A DNA stretch of 64,000 nucleotides from Sphingobacterium sp. R2 (lineage in GTDB: Bacteria > Bacteroidota > Bacteroidia > Sphingobacteriales > Sphingobacteriaceae). Shown here piece after piece: positions 45,031-53,374 of the stretch. Numbering within the stretch: the first letter of the stretch is position 1; each line of letters begins with the position of its first letter. The position numbers and the translations under genes are program-made. The notes under the pieces were generated by a model, which had not been told where the DNA came from, made no database searches, and was given only the letters and a program-made list of their open reading frames with translations. The stretch covers positions 868,001 to 932,000 of the forward strand of contig NZ_CP142884.1 of assembly GCF_040760075.1 (NCBI RefSeq), in the 5' to 3' direction.

Positions 45031-48000
45031 TTAAAACTTTAGATTTAAACCAAAGGTTACTCCAGCAGTTGCCGGTACGCCAGCATAATCCACACCTACA
45101 GAACCAGAACCAATCACGCCTGCTCCAGCAGCACTCACCTCAGGATCCATACCAGAATAATTTGTCCACAACCAGAGATTTGTTCCTGTCGCTGTGACTG
45201 ATGCCGCTTTAAATATTTTAGAACGCTTCAAAAAATCAGGAGGCAAGCTATACGTCAAACTTAAGGAACGGAGACGCAACCAATTTACATTTTCAACGAA
45301 ATGAGGTGTATGCAAGGCATAAATATCTCGATAATACTCCTCTGTTGCAACAACTTCCTTAGTAATCATTTCATATGCTTTCGTCTCTGGATTAAGCGCC
45401 ATGCCTGTAAAGGAAAGTTTATCACCTCTGTTTTCCGTTACTTTACTTAAGCCATTATAGGCCAAAAGATACTCTGTGCCATTTAAGATATCTCCACCTT
45501 TTCTAAAATCAAATAAGAATGATAGCTCCCAGTTTTTATAGACAAAAGTATTATTTAGACCACCGAGGAAACTCGGTTCTCTATTACCAATAGGCTTTGT
45601 CGCATCTGTCGATGTCAATGGGTATCCTGTTTTCCAATCCAACAACAAATTCCCGTCAGCATCGCGTTGCCAGGTTGAACCACTTATACCCATGAAATTT
45701 CCATTGCCAAAAGAAGCCGCTTTTCCATTTCCTACCTGCACGTCAGTAACATACAGAATGGGTAGAGAAGCTGGCAATGATTTCACCACGCCTTTGTTAT
45801 GAGAGAAATTCAAAGCCAAATCCCATCTAAAATCTTCTTTTTTAATTGGAGAGGTATTAATAGACACCTCTATTCCCTTATTTTCAATCTCGCCCGTATT
45901 GACAAAACTTAATATATATCCTGTTGCATTTGAAACACGAGGTTGCAAGATTTGATCTTTAGAATTGTTTTTATAATACGTAAATTCTAAACCTAACTTG
46001 TTTTTGAATAACTTCAGATCAGTACCAACTTCAAAAGAGGTCGTTGTCTCAGGTTTCAATTGATCATTACCCCTCGTCCAATAATTTCTAAACCCACCTC
46101 CAACGGTCAATTGAGGTTCAAACAAATAGGTTGCTGTTTGATAAGCAGGCGCATCTTTACCGACCTGTGCCCATGAAGCTCGCAACTTACCATAATTCAA
46201 AATATCGCTTTTCTCCATGAGTTCCGTGAAGATTAAACTCCCAGAAAATGAAGGATAAAAGAAAGAACGATTTTGTATCGGCAAGGTAGAAGACCAATCA
46301 TTACGACCTGTAGCACTTAGGAATAATAGGTTTTTATAACCGATACGCAAATCCCCATAGACACCTAGCAATCTTTTTTTGGTGATGGATTCATTGAAAT
46401 ACTTATTCTTTGCATCCGCATTGTTTATGCTTTCAAAATTCGGAATAGAGAATTTCTCGGCACGCATGGAATTTGCTTGAAGATATGTATCCTCAGCTGT
46501 TGTCCCCAATAAGAAATTGACATCCCAATCCTGTTTAAATTGCTTATGGAAATTCAACATAAAATTGGAATTGATGTAATTATATTGACGAATATTTTCC
46601 GAAAGCATACCATTTTGCCAGGCCTCCTTTACCGCAGAGCCAGGCGTTATAATTGATCTGAAATTCGTAGTGTAATTATCAACACCTAACTTGTAAGTTG
46701 CATCTAACCAATCCGTAATCTTCACATTCGTATATACATTCCCTAGAAAACGGTTTGTCTTGTCATTTTGAGGGTTTTTATGGATTGTCCAATACGGATT
46801 ATCAACATTATCTTGAAGCGCCACGTTCGGTAGTAGTAAAATCTGTTTGCCACTAGGATCTATCCATTTTTTCATGTCCACATTGCGCGGAAAAGCTAGA
46901 ATGGATTCCATATACCCCAACCCCGAACCTCCCCAAAGACCAGATCCAGTTAAGGTTTTCTGCGTGGTACTATGCGAGTAGGATGCGTTTGCGCCAAATG
47001 TAAAAACACCTACTTTTTGTTCGCCATTAAATCGGAAAGTAGTACGTTTAAAATCGGTGGTCGGCACAATACCTGATTGGTCCAAATTCGAGCCAGATAA
47101 ATAAAAATTACCCTTTGCATTACCCCCTGACACATTAAATGAGTTATCAAAAGTTGTTGCATTTTGATAGAAGTCCCCTAAATTATCATAAACAGTTTCT
47201 ACAGGCTGAAAAGCATCTCCCCAAGACAGATACGTATTATCAGTAATCCTATTCCCTTTATAATTAGAACCCTGCTTAAATTTATCTTGTAACTTCGGCA
47301 GGCGATTTACCCAATTCACACCAAAGCGTGAATTTATTCCTATCGAAGTAGCCCCATCTTTCCCTTTTTTGGTGGTTACGACAATAGCACCCGCTGCCGC
47401 CCGCAATCCATACAGTGCCGCAGCCGCAGGCCCTTTCAAAACCGATATAGATTCAATATCCTCTGGATTTAAATCTAACGCACGATTACCATTCGTGGTG
47501 GAGATATTCGTATTGCCGTCAAAAGCGGAATTATCACCTTGGCCAGTGGAATTATCCATTGGCATACCATCGATAACAAATAAGGGTTGATTATCCCGTT
47601 CGAGGGAGGTACCGCCACGAATAACGATGGAAGCAGATGCTCCTGGCGCTCCTCCCGAATTGGTCACATTTACACCAGCAATCTTGCCATTTAATGAATT
47701 GATTATATTCGGATTTTTATTCTTCATCAACTCATCCGATTTAATATCTTGGACAGCATAGCCCAGCGCCTTCTTTTCCTTCTTGATTCCCATTGCCGTC
47801 ACAACAACTTCTTCGAGAGCTTCCTCACTACCAGAAAGTGCAACATTGATCGTCGCATTTGTGCCAACTAATTGTTGCCTTTCTTGAGAACCCACTGCTC
47901 TAAAAATTAAAATATCACCTGGTTCTGCACTGATCGTAAAACTGCCATCGGGCTTCGTTTGTGTACTGACAGCTTTACCTTTGATGCTCACAGTGACATT

Positions 48001-48117
48001 GGCCATGTTACCTCCATCAGAAGCATTCGTCACTTTACCTGTTACAGTTTTGGTTTGCGCCCACAAGCTCGTTGACAGCATCACCCCTGAACAGAATAAG
48101 AGAAATTTTTTATTCAT
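45031..48117 (-). CDS. SusC/RagA-family TonB-dependent outer-membrane transporter (first of the locus)
   Basis: A TonB-dependent channel of 1028 residues with signal peptide (to LWAQTKT), CarboxypepD_reg-like domain (VTGKVTNASDGGNMANVTVS), TonB-box region EALEEVVVTAMGIKKEKKA, plug (PLFVIDGMPMDNST, LNPEDIESISVLKGPAAAA) and a barrel ending FGLNLKF. The VVTAMGI type with a SusD-like_2 partner marks a different SusC branch from the second pair. The upstream region carries the locus box and starts the longest leader of the three box-bearing promoters. Confidence 0.95.
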   Translation of the reverse strand: MNKKFLLFCSGVMLSTSLWAQTKTVTGKVTNASDGGNMANVTVSIKGKAVSTQTKPDGSFTISAEPGDILIFRAVGSQERQQLVGTNATINVALSGSEEALEEVVVTAMGIKKEKKALGYAVQDIKSDELMKNKNPNIINSLNGKIAGVNVTNSGGAPGASASIVIRGGTSLERDNQPLFVIDGMPMDNSTGQGDNSAFDGNTNISTTNGNRALDLNPEDIESISVLKGPAAAALYGLRAAAGAIVVTTKKGKDGATSIGINSRFGVNWVNRLPKLQDKFKQGSNYKGNRITDNTYLSWGDAFQPVETVYDNLGDFYQNATTFDNSFNVSGGNAKGNFYLSGSNLDQSGIVPTTDFKRTTFRFNGEQKVGVFTFGANASYSHSTTQKTLTGSGLWGGSGLGYMESILAFPRNVDMKKWIDPSGKQILLLPNVALQDNVDNPYWTIHKNPQNDKTNRFLGNVYTNVKITDWLDATYKLGVDNYTTNFRSIITPGSAVKEAWQNGMLSENIRQYNYINSNFMLNFHKQFKQDWDVNFLLGTTAEDTYLQANSMRAEKFSIPNFESINNADAKNKYFNESITKKRLLGVYGDLRIGYKNLLFLSATGRNDWSSTLPIQNRSFFYPSFSGSLIFTELMEKSDILNYGKLRASWAQVGKDAPAYQTATYLFEPQLTVGGGFRNYWTRGNDQLKPETTTSFEVGTDLKLFKNKLGLEFTYYKNNSKDQILQPRVSNATGYILSFVNTGEIENKGIEVSINTSPIKKEDFRWDLALNFSHNKGVVKSLPASLPILYVTDVQVGNGKAASFGNGNFMGISGSTWQRDADGNLLLDWKTGYPLTSTDATKPIGNREPSFLGGLNNTFVYKNWELSFLFDFRKGGDILNGTEYLLAYNGLSKVTENRGDKLSFTGMALNPETKAYEMITKEVVATEEYYRDIYALHTPHFVENVNWLRLRSLSLTYSLPPDFLKRSKIFKAASVTATGTNLWLWTNYSGMDPEVSAAGAGVIGSGSVGVDYAGVPATAGVTFGLNLKF

Positions 48118-48524
48118 GGTTTTTAGTTAGTTGTTAATAATTGCCCGTGACAGGAGGTTCCAGTCATCGGTTTCTTCAATTGCTACACAATAGTATGAAA
48201 AGCATCGTATTTATGCAAGTTTATGCGCAATTATTTAAAAAATAAAGACCAACAATCATATTAAAGCACAATACAATAACAAAAATGTTAGAAATGAGCC
48301 GCAAAATAGACACAAAAACGCACAGCTTAGCAAAATAAAAGCAAAATAGCTATTAAAAACTCCTAAAACATTTATTAAAAACATCCATTAGCCCCCTTTA
48401 ACTGTATTTAACAACAAAAATACACACATAAACACAACAAAATCGACAATAGCATGCGTCATCCAATAATACCAGCTTCCGTACGCAAACGCTCCGTATC
48501 TACCTAATTTTGCATAACTAATAG
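48118..48524. other. Long intergenic regulatory region upstream of the first SusC gene
   Basis: About 400 AT-rich bases. Besides the box at 48204-48223 it has a second box-like copy at 48309-48322 (CACAAAAACGCA core), the overlapping TGCAAGTTTATGCGCA at 48215-48230 and three direct copies of GCAAAATA (48301, 48330, 48341). A TAATTTTG -7 match on the plus strand (48505-48512) may serve the DUF6266-like gene. Confidence 0.5.
48204..48223 (-). promoter_or_regulatory. Locus box at the first SusC promoter
   Basis: On the minus strand TAAACTTG (48223-48216) overlaps TGCATAAATACGAT (48217-48204), 11 of 14 identical to the box at 35451-35464 and placed identically relative to the TA of the -7 element. 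The predicted leader is about 90 bases. Confidence 0.5.
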
Positions 48525-49145
48525 AAACCAGTTTCGGGGAAAGCAGGATCGATAGTTTTTGTTACAAATGGAAACAAAAACTATGCAAGGGGCTTACCAA
48601 AGAAAAGCACAAAAAAGCCTACTGTGGATCAAATCCAATCTCGTTTACGGTTTTCTCTCATCCAAAAATTTAGCCCCTCAATGCTCTATTTATTACGGAT
48701 CGGATTTAAAAACTATAACCCTAATAAAAATGCTTATAGCAGCGCCATGTCCTACAATCTTAATAATGCTATAGAAAAAACCGCAACGGGCTATGCCATC
48801 AACTTTGAAAACTTCCGTATTAGTAAAGGAATCCTTAATCCGATTATCTCCTATAGATTTGAGATAGATAAAGAGACAGAAACATTCACCCTCTTCTGGG
48901 ATTATGACACAAAGCTGAGCGCAGCATCTGGCCTCAATACAAGCAGTTGTCGAGTAATTCTATCTGGTCCAGAAGAACTTGCATTTTCCAATGAGGGCAT
49001 GAATACGCTTCTCCAACAAACACAAACGTTAAAACTTCAACGACAAGAGCATATCGGCACCTACCACATCTATGTGTTCTTCCATAAATCAGACGGAAGC
49101 GACGAATGTACAGACAGCAAATACCTGGGTACTATCGAATGGTAG
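48525..49145 (+). CDS. DUF6266-like protein with unclear start
   Basis: An open frame of 206 residues from the first codon after a TAG (48522-48524). The N-terminal part PVSGKAGSIVFVTNGNKNYA, then RGLPKKSTKKPT, followed by RLRFSLIQKF and NYNPNKNAYSSAMSYNLNNAI, is the pattern of the Bacteroidota DUF6266 family (function unknown, about 200 residues). No ATG, GTG or TTG occurs in frame before GTG 48624, and starting there would remove the conserved N-terminus. Either an unusual start codon is used, the first ten codons were lost, or a base is missing just upstream: the other frame reads ITNRN directly before. A -7 match TAATTTTG ends at 48512, so a transcript could start only about 10-15 bases before the conserved region. 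Confidence 0.6.
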   Translation, partial: KPVSGKAGSIVFVTNGNKNYARGLPKKSTKKPTVDQIQSRLRFSLIQKFSPSMLYLLRIGFKNYNPNKNAYSSAMSYNLNNAIEKTATGYAINFENFRISKGILNPIISYRFEIDKETETFTLFWDYDTKLSAASGLNTSSCRVILSGPEELAFSNEGMNTLLQQTQTLKLQRQEHIGTYHIYVFFHKSDGSDECTDSKYLGTIEW

Positions 49146-49163
49146 CGAAGAGCCTTCAATCTG

Positions 49164-49718
49164 TTACGGAGCAAGATTGATCTGTACATCAAAGTGCTTC
49201 TGAATATAAGCTTGTTGCTCAGCAGAGTCTGTTTCCATGTCGTGAATGGCACGATCTCGTTCTTTGTCAACTTCCATCTTCACCACACAGCGGTAGAACC
49301 GAAATATGTCTTTTTCAGTCTCCAGTATTAACCTCGGTACGCGGGCTGGCCTTCCTGTTTCATCTTTGGCCACCATCGTAAAGTAGGAGGAATTACAATG
49401 TTTGGTTTCGCCCGTCTGAATGTTCATCGCTTCTACTCGAATACCACCTTCCATAGAAGAGTTGCCCACATAATTCACTGAAGCGATCAAGGTGACGAGT
49501 TCGCCCACTTCAATAGGCTTCAAAAAATCCACTTTGCCAACCGAAGCTGTTACACAATAGTGCGCTGAAAATTTAGAAGCGACAGCAAAAGCGATCTGAT
49601 CCATCAAGGACAAAATATAGCCCCCGTGAATTTTACCGCCAAAATTAGCATTGGATGGCAACATCAGCTGTGACATCCGAATCACCGAGTCGCTTACGGT
49701 TTTATAGATCTCTTCCAT
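49164..49718 (-). CDS. Acyl-CoA thioesterase, hotdog fold (YciA/BACH-like)
   Basis: Hydrolyses acyl-CoA to free acid and CoA. The 184 residues include the hotdog core MLPSNANFGGKIHGGYILSL with MDQIAFAVASK, where the N-F-G-G-x-x-H-G-G-x-x-L-x-x-M-D block is diagnostic for the YciA/cytosolic acyl-CoA thioesterase group, and VDFLKPIEVGELVTL. A C-terminal helical tail of about 40 residues follows. It is a single gene convergent with the DUF6266-like gene. Substrate chain length cannot be told. Confidence 0.9.
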   Translation of the reverse strand: MEEIYKTVSDSVIRMSQLMLPSNANFGGKIHGGYILSLMDQIAFAVASKFSAHYCVTASVGKVDFLKPIEVGELVTLIASVNYVGNSSMEGGIRVEAMNIQTGETKHCNSSYFTMVAKDETGRPARVPRLILETEKDIFRFYRCVVKMEVDKERDRAIHDMETDSAEQQAYIQKHFDVQINLAP

Positions 49719-49803
49719 ACCTATAAATGTAACTCGGATCGGTTACAATTCAAAGCAAAACATTGACAACTTCGTAAACACAGGTAGCGATAGTTAATTT
49801 CTC

Positions 49804-49840
49804 AAAAAAGGGATATCCGTAATACAGATATCCCTTTTCT
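49804..49840 (-). terminator. Terminator after the GHL10 lipoprotein gene
   Basis: A 12-bp perfect stem AAAAGGGATATC / GATATCCCTTTT with T runs lies directly after the gene in the minus direction. Confidence 0.85.
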
Positions 49841-49865
49841 TTAATCCTGATGGTATGGAAACCAC

Positions 49866-51491
49866 TTATTTTATATGCTCAGCAGCATACGGTCCTTCAT
49901 TACTCAGACGATCGACAGCTTTTACCGCAACATACTGAAGCTTTTTGTTGTTCGATGTCATTGGGATCTCTTTACTCGTGACTCCAGGATCCAAAATCTC
50001 GTATTGCCATACCCCTCCATAGTTAAGATACAACACCCATTTTGCAACCTGATCAATTTGCTGATGCTGCCATTTCGCAAAGATATTGCCCCCTTGAGGA
50101 GTCAGTAGCAAAGTCGGTTTCAACAAAGGATTTGCATTCAACCAAGGACTTGTTGGCACCAGCGCTTTCACCTGGTAGGGTCCATTAACCAAAGCCTGTG
50201 TCATGGCCGGGTTTTTGGTCAGTCCTGCCAAACTCCAGTGGATCACACCCTCCCGATTATCAGGCAATAGTGTACGTGCAGCCTCTACTTGATTCACAAT
50301 TTCTTGAACATATTCTGTCCCGCGCTTGCCCACAGTATTGATACCAGGCCAAAGGTGGCGTCCCAAGGTATTTTCACTTTCCCACCATTTTAACAGCGCG
50401 GTATAACTCTGCTTAGCGGGTTGTATTGGCCAATACAATTGGGGTGCAAAATAGTCGATCCAACCTTTGTTCAACCATAATTTAGCATCCGCATAAAGCA
50501 TATCATACTGACTCGATCCTTGGATTCCTGCCGGATAGCCTGGTTTCCAGATGCCGAACGGGCTGATCCCAAATTTGACAAAATTCTTCTCCTTTTTAAT
50601 ATCTCTATAGATACGCTCGATAAAGGTGTTTACACTATTTCTCCGGAAGTCACCTCGGGAAAGCGTGCCCCCATTACGTTTGTATTCATTGTAACTATCC
50701 ATATCTGGAAAATCCTGCCCACCATTATATTCAGCATAAGGATAGAAGTAATCGTCAAAATGTACGCCATCGATATCATAACGTTTAACAATATCCATTA
50801 CCACGCGAGCAGCATGGTCCTGCGTAGATTGTTTGGATGGGTCAAACCAGTAATATCCTTGTTTCAGTTTGACAACAGATTCGGGCATTTTGCGCGCCAT
50901 AGAGGCTGAGGTAACAGGGCCACCAGCAGTATGGTGCGCGCGGTAAGGGTTTAGCCAAACGTGAAGCTCGATCCCTCTTTTATGAGCCTGTTCTACCCAG
51001 AAATCAAGAGGATCATAATAAGGGGATGGCGCCTGCCCTTCTGTTCCTGTCAAAAAATATGACCAAGGCTCTAAATCACTTTTATAAAATGCATCTGCTG
51101 ATGGACGCACCTGAAAAATTACTGCATTAAAATTATTATTTTTCAAGAAATCTAAAATGCCGATCGCTTCCTGTTGCTGCTGTGCTGTACTCAGGTTATT
51201 TTTGCTCGGCCAATTGATATTGGCAACAGAGGCCACCCAAGCTGCACGAAACTCACGGGGTAAAGCTGGGAGATTGACGACAATTTCCTTCTTTTTCTCT
51301 GCAACTGGCTGCGCTTTTGTCTCAACTGTATTTTTCACCCGTTCGCGCTTAGGTAATGTGGGAGGATCCTTTTTTACAATTTCGACATTGGTCGTTGTGG
51401 TGTTGACAGGCTCGTGTTTCTTATTTTTCTTGGATGAACAAGAAGATAAAACAAAAAGTGCTGTCGCTAAAAATAATAGGGAACGTTTCAT
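49866..51491 (-). CDS. GHL10 (DUF187) glycosyl hydrolase-like lipoprotein, DigH/YddW-like
   Basis: A lipoprotein of 541 residues; ATG 51491 gives the signal MKRSLLFLATALFVLSSC with lipobox LSSC, whereas an ATG 78 bases upstream would place a long extension before it. After a charged linker the TIM-barrel DUF187 domain begins at REFRAAWVASVANINWPSK and continues with FNAVIFQVRPSADAFYKS, ELHVWLNPYRAH, YDIDGVHFDDYFYPY (acidic active-site candidates) and KFGISPFGIWKPGY. E. coli DigH (YddW) of this family cleaves denuded peptidoglycan glycans at the division site, which fits the MurNAc locus 3 kb away and nagA next to it. The start lies 82 bases after the nagA stop, so the two are probably co-transcribed. 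Confidence 0.87.
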   Translation of the reverse strand: MKRSLLFLATALFVLSSCSSKKNKKHEPVNTTTTNVEIVKKDPPTLPKRERVKNTVETKAQPVAEKKKEIVVNLPALPREFRAAWVASVANINWPSKNNLSTAQQQQEAIGILDFLKNNNFNAVIFQVRPSADAFYKSDLEPWSYFLTGTEGQAPSPYYDPLDFWVEQAHKRGIELHVWLNPYRAHHTAGGPVTSASMARKMPESVVKLKQGYYWFDPSKQSTQDHAARVVMDIVKRYDIDGVHFDDYFYPYAEYNGGQDFPDMDSYNEYKRNGGTLSRGDFRRNSVNTFIERIYRDIKKEKNFVKFGISPFGIWKPGYPAGIQGSSQYDMLYADAKLWLNKGWIDYFAPQLYWPIQPAKQSYTALLKWWESENTLGRHLWPGINTVGKRGTEYVQEIVNQVEAARTLLPDNREGVIHWSLAGLTKNPAMTQALVNGPYQVKALVPTSPWLNANPLLKPTLLLTPQGGNIFAKWQHQQIDQVAKWVLYLNYGGVWQYEILDPGVTSKEIPMTSNNKKLQYVAVKAVDRLSNEGPYAAEHIK

Positions 51492-51573
51492 CAATCTATA
51501 GAATAGTGTTTTTTCAAAATAACGAACGAAGATACATATAATATTAGTCAATCTTGGACAATCGGCCAATCTT

Positions 51574-52692
51574 CTACGAAATGGATGAGCGCTTTAACTC
51601 GCCTTTAAAGATCACCTTTTTCAGCTGAAAGTCGTCATTAAAGACAATGACATTTGCTATGCTTCCTGCATTTAGATTTCCGATATCCGCTCGCTTTAGC
51701 AGGTTTGCCGGATACACCGTAGCCATTCGGATCGCTTCATCGAGTGGTATACCCACCTTTTGCACGGCATTTTTTACCCCCTCCAGCAAGGAGATTGCAG
51801 CCCCTGAAATGGTCCCGTCCGGCAATGAATAATACCCGTCGTTCAATACATGCTGGTATATATCTTTATCACAAGCGGCTACAGCATCTGTAATCATAAA
51901 CAGACGGGCTCCCATCTGACTCTTTGCAATTTTCACGGCTTCAAAGCTTACGTGATGTCCGTCGACAATAATACTTGCTTTGGCAGTCGGATGATTAAAA
52001 ATTGCGCCGACCAAACCTACTTCGCGATGATGCAAGGGCGACATGGCATTAAACAGGTGGGTGCTTGTTGGAATCCCCAAATCATAACCATGGGTACCTT
52101 CCTTAGAAGTAGCATCACTATGTCCAGCACTGAGCAGCAAATCGTAGCTCTGTAAGTGCTGTAACACATCGTCCGCTATACATTCAGGTGCTATGGTCAT
52201 CATCTTGACAACCTGATTTCCTGCCAAAAGATCGTCAATCTTTTCCTTCGTAGGCTCGATAATTAATTCCGCAGGATGCGCACCCCGTTTTTTAGGATTC
52301 AAGAAAGGACCTTCTAGATGTAGCCCTAAAAATGCATCGTGCCGGAAGCCTTCTGCCACCCGAATGGCATCCTTAAATATAGGAATGGTATTCGTCGCCA
52401 GGGTCATCATAAAAGAAGTCGTGCCTTTACCGACCAAGCCCTCTGCGATGCGTTCCAAAGAGGCTACACTACGCTCGGCGGAATACAAGTCCGATCCGTC
52501 GCCATAGAGTTGCAGATCGATCAGTCCTGCACAAATATTACACCCATTGACTGGATAACTGGTATAATCCAGAGGCACGTCATGCTTATCAACAATTGCG
52601 GCAATTTTACCTTCATTAATCAGTAATGCTTTTTCTTCAACGATCGCCTCACCAGTATATATCTTACCTCCAATTAACGCTAGCTTATTCAT
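51574..52692 (-). CDS. nagA: N-acetylglucosamine-6-phosphate deacetylase
   Basis: Cytoplasmic metal-dependent amidohydrolase that turns GlcNAc-6-P into glucosamine-6-P and acetate. The 372 residues carry the NagA pattern GLIDLQLYGDG (Gln in place of the HxH pair), GLHLEGPFLNPKKRGAHP, LLSAGHSDAT, TSTHLFNAMSPLHHREVG and MITDAVAAC (active-site Asp). GlcNAc-6-P is the product of MurQ, so this enzyme continues the MurNAc route and also recycles cell-wall GlcNAc. No nagB (glucosamine-6-P deaminase) is in the window. Downstream in the same direction lies the GHL10 lipoprotein gene. Confidence 0.95.
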   Translation of the reverse strand: MNKLALIGGKIYTGEAIVEEKALLINEGKIAAIVDKHDVPLDYTSYPVNGCNICAGLIDLQLYGDGSDLYSAERSVASLERIAEGLVGKGTTSFMMTLATNTIPIFKDAIRVAEGFRHDAFLGLHLEGPFLNPKKRGAHPAELIIEPTKEKIDDLLAGNQVVKMMTIAPECIADDVLQHLQSYDLLLSAGHSDATSKEGTHGYDLGIPTSTHLFNAMSPLHHREVGLVGAIFNHPTAKASIIVDGHHVSFEAVKIAKSQMGARLFMITDAVAACDKDIYQHVLNDGYYSLPDGTISGAAISLLEGVKNAVQKVGIPLDEAIRMATVYPANLLKRADIGNLNAGSIANVIVFNDDFQLKKVIFKGELKRSSIS

Positions 52693-52839
52693 AGATTTTT
52701 ATTTCGTTTACCAAATTACCAAAATTCGAAAATATACTGTCCCTTGTAAACGATTTGTTTCACAGTCTAAAAAAAAGTAAGCTCAAAGTTTTTGATTTTT
52801 TCATTTTAACTTTCTAAATTACTGTTGTAACTTAGTTCC

Positions 52840-52971
52840 ATGTACTTATTTAGAAAGCGCAATGCAGAACGCCCGACGAATGGGAATATAAAAGCCATGC
52901 ATATTGTTAATGCAACGGCCATTATTGTCTTTTTATTGGGACTGATCTACAAAATATTTTTTACTTCCTAA
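52840..52971 (+). CDS. Small single-pass membrane protein (43 residues)
   Basis: ATG 52840 to TAA 52971 encodes 43 residues: a basic start (MYLFRKRNAERPTNGNIK) and one membrane helix (about 21-41, IVNATAIIVFLLGLIYKIFF). The N-in orientation follows from the positive charges. It resembles the very short Bacteroidota families of the DUF6728 kind, but I am not certain of the assignment. It begins 147 bases after divergent nagA and ends 13 bases before ridA, so it is likely the first gene of a plus-strand unit with ridA and the EamA transporter gene. A near-consensus -7 element TAACTTAG lies four bases before the ATG. Confidence 0.65.
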   Translation: MYLFRKRNAERPTNGNIKAMHIVNATAIIVFLLGLIYKIFFTS

Positions 52972-52984
52972 ACACTGTAATTCC

Positions 52985-53371
52985 ATGTCAAAAAAAGAAA
53001 TCTTAAATACGGACAAAGCTCCGGCTGCAATAGGACCCTATAATCAGGCAATTAAAGCTGGCAATACATTATATGTCTCTGGGCAAATCCCACTGGTTCC
53101 TGAAACAATGGAGTTAATTGTATCTGGTATAAAAGACGAGGCGCATCAGGTACTGAAAAATATCGAAGCTATCCTGACAAATGCTGGATATACTTTTAAA
53201 GATGTTGTCAAAGCATCCATTTTCCTAAGCGATATGGACAATTTTGCCTTAGTCAATGAAGTCTATGCGGAATATTTTAAAGAAGCCCAGCCAGCCCGGG
53301 AATGTGTTGCGGTAAAAACATTGCCAAAGCATGTAAATGTCGAGATTTCAGTCATTGCGTGGAAAGATTAG
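52985..53371 (+). CDS. ridA: RidA-family enamine/imine deaminase
   Basis: Hydrolyses reactive 2-aminoacrylate-type enamines released by PLP enzymes, protecting other PLP enzymes. The 128 residues match RidA closely: APAAIGPYNQAIKAGNTLYV, SGQIPLVPETMEL, the trimer-interface segment FKDVVKASIFLSDMDNF, and PARECVAVKTLPKHVNVEI with the conserved active-site Arg. It starts at ATG 52985, 13 bases after the 43-residue protein gene, and ends 3 bases before the next gene. Confidence 0.94.
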   Translation: MSKKEILNTDKAPAAIGPYNQAIKAGNTLYVSGQIPLVPETMELIVSGIKDEAHQVLKNIEAILTNAGYTFKDVVKASIFLSDMDNFALVNEVYAEYFKEAQPARECVAVKTLPKHVNVEISVIAWKD

Positions 53372-53374
53372 TCC

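Noticed and set aside
51157..51501. A 114-codon plus-strand frame opposite the GHL10 gene
   Set aside because: It lies wholly opposite the signal peptide and charged linker of the lipoprotein gene and has low-complexity composition.
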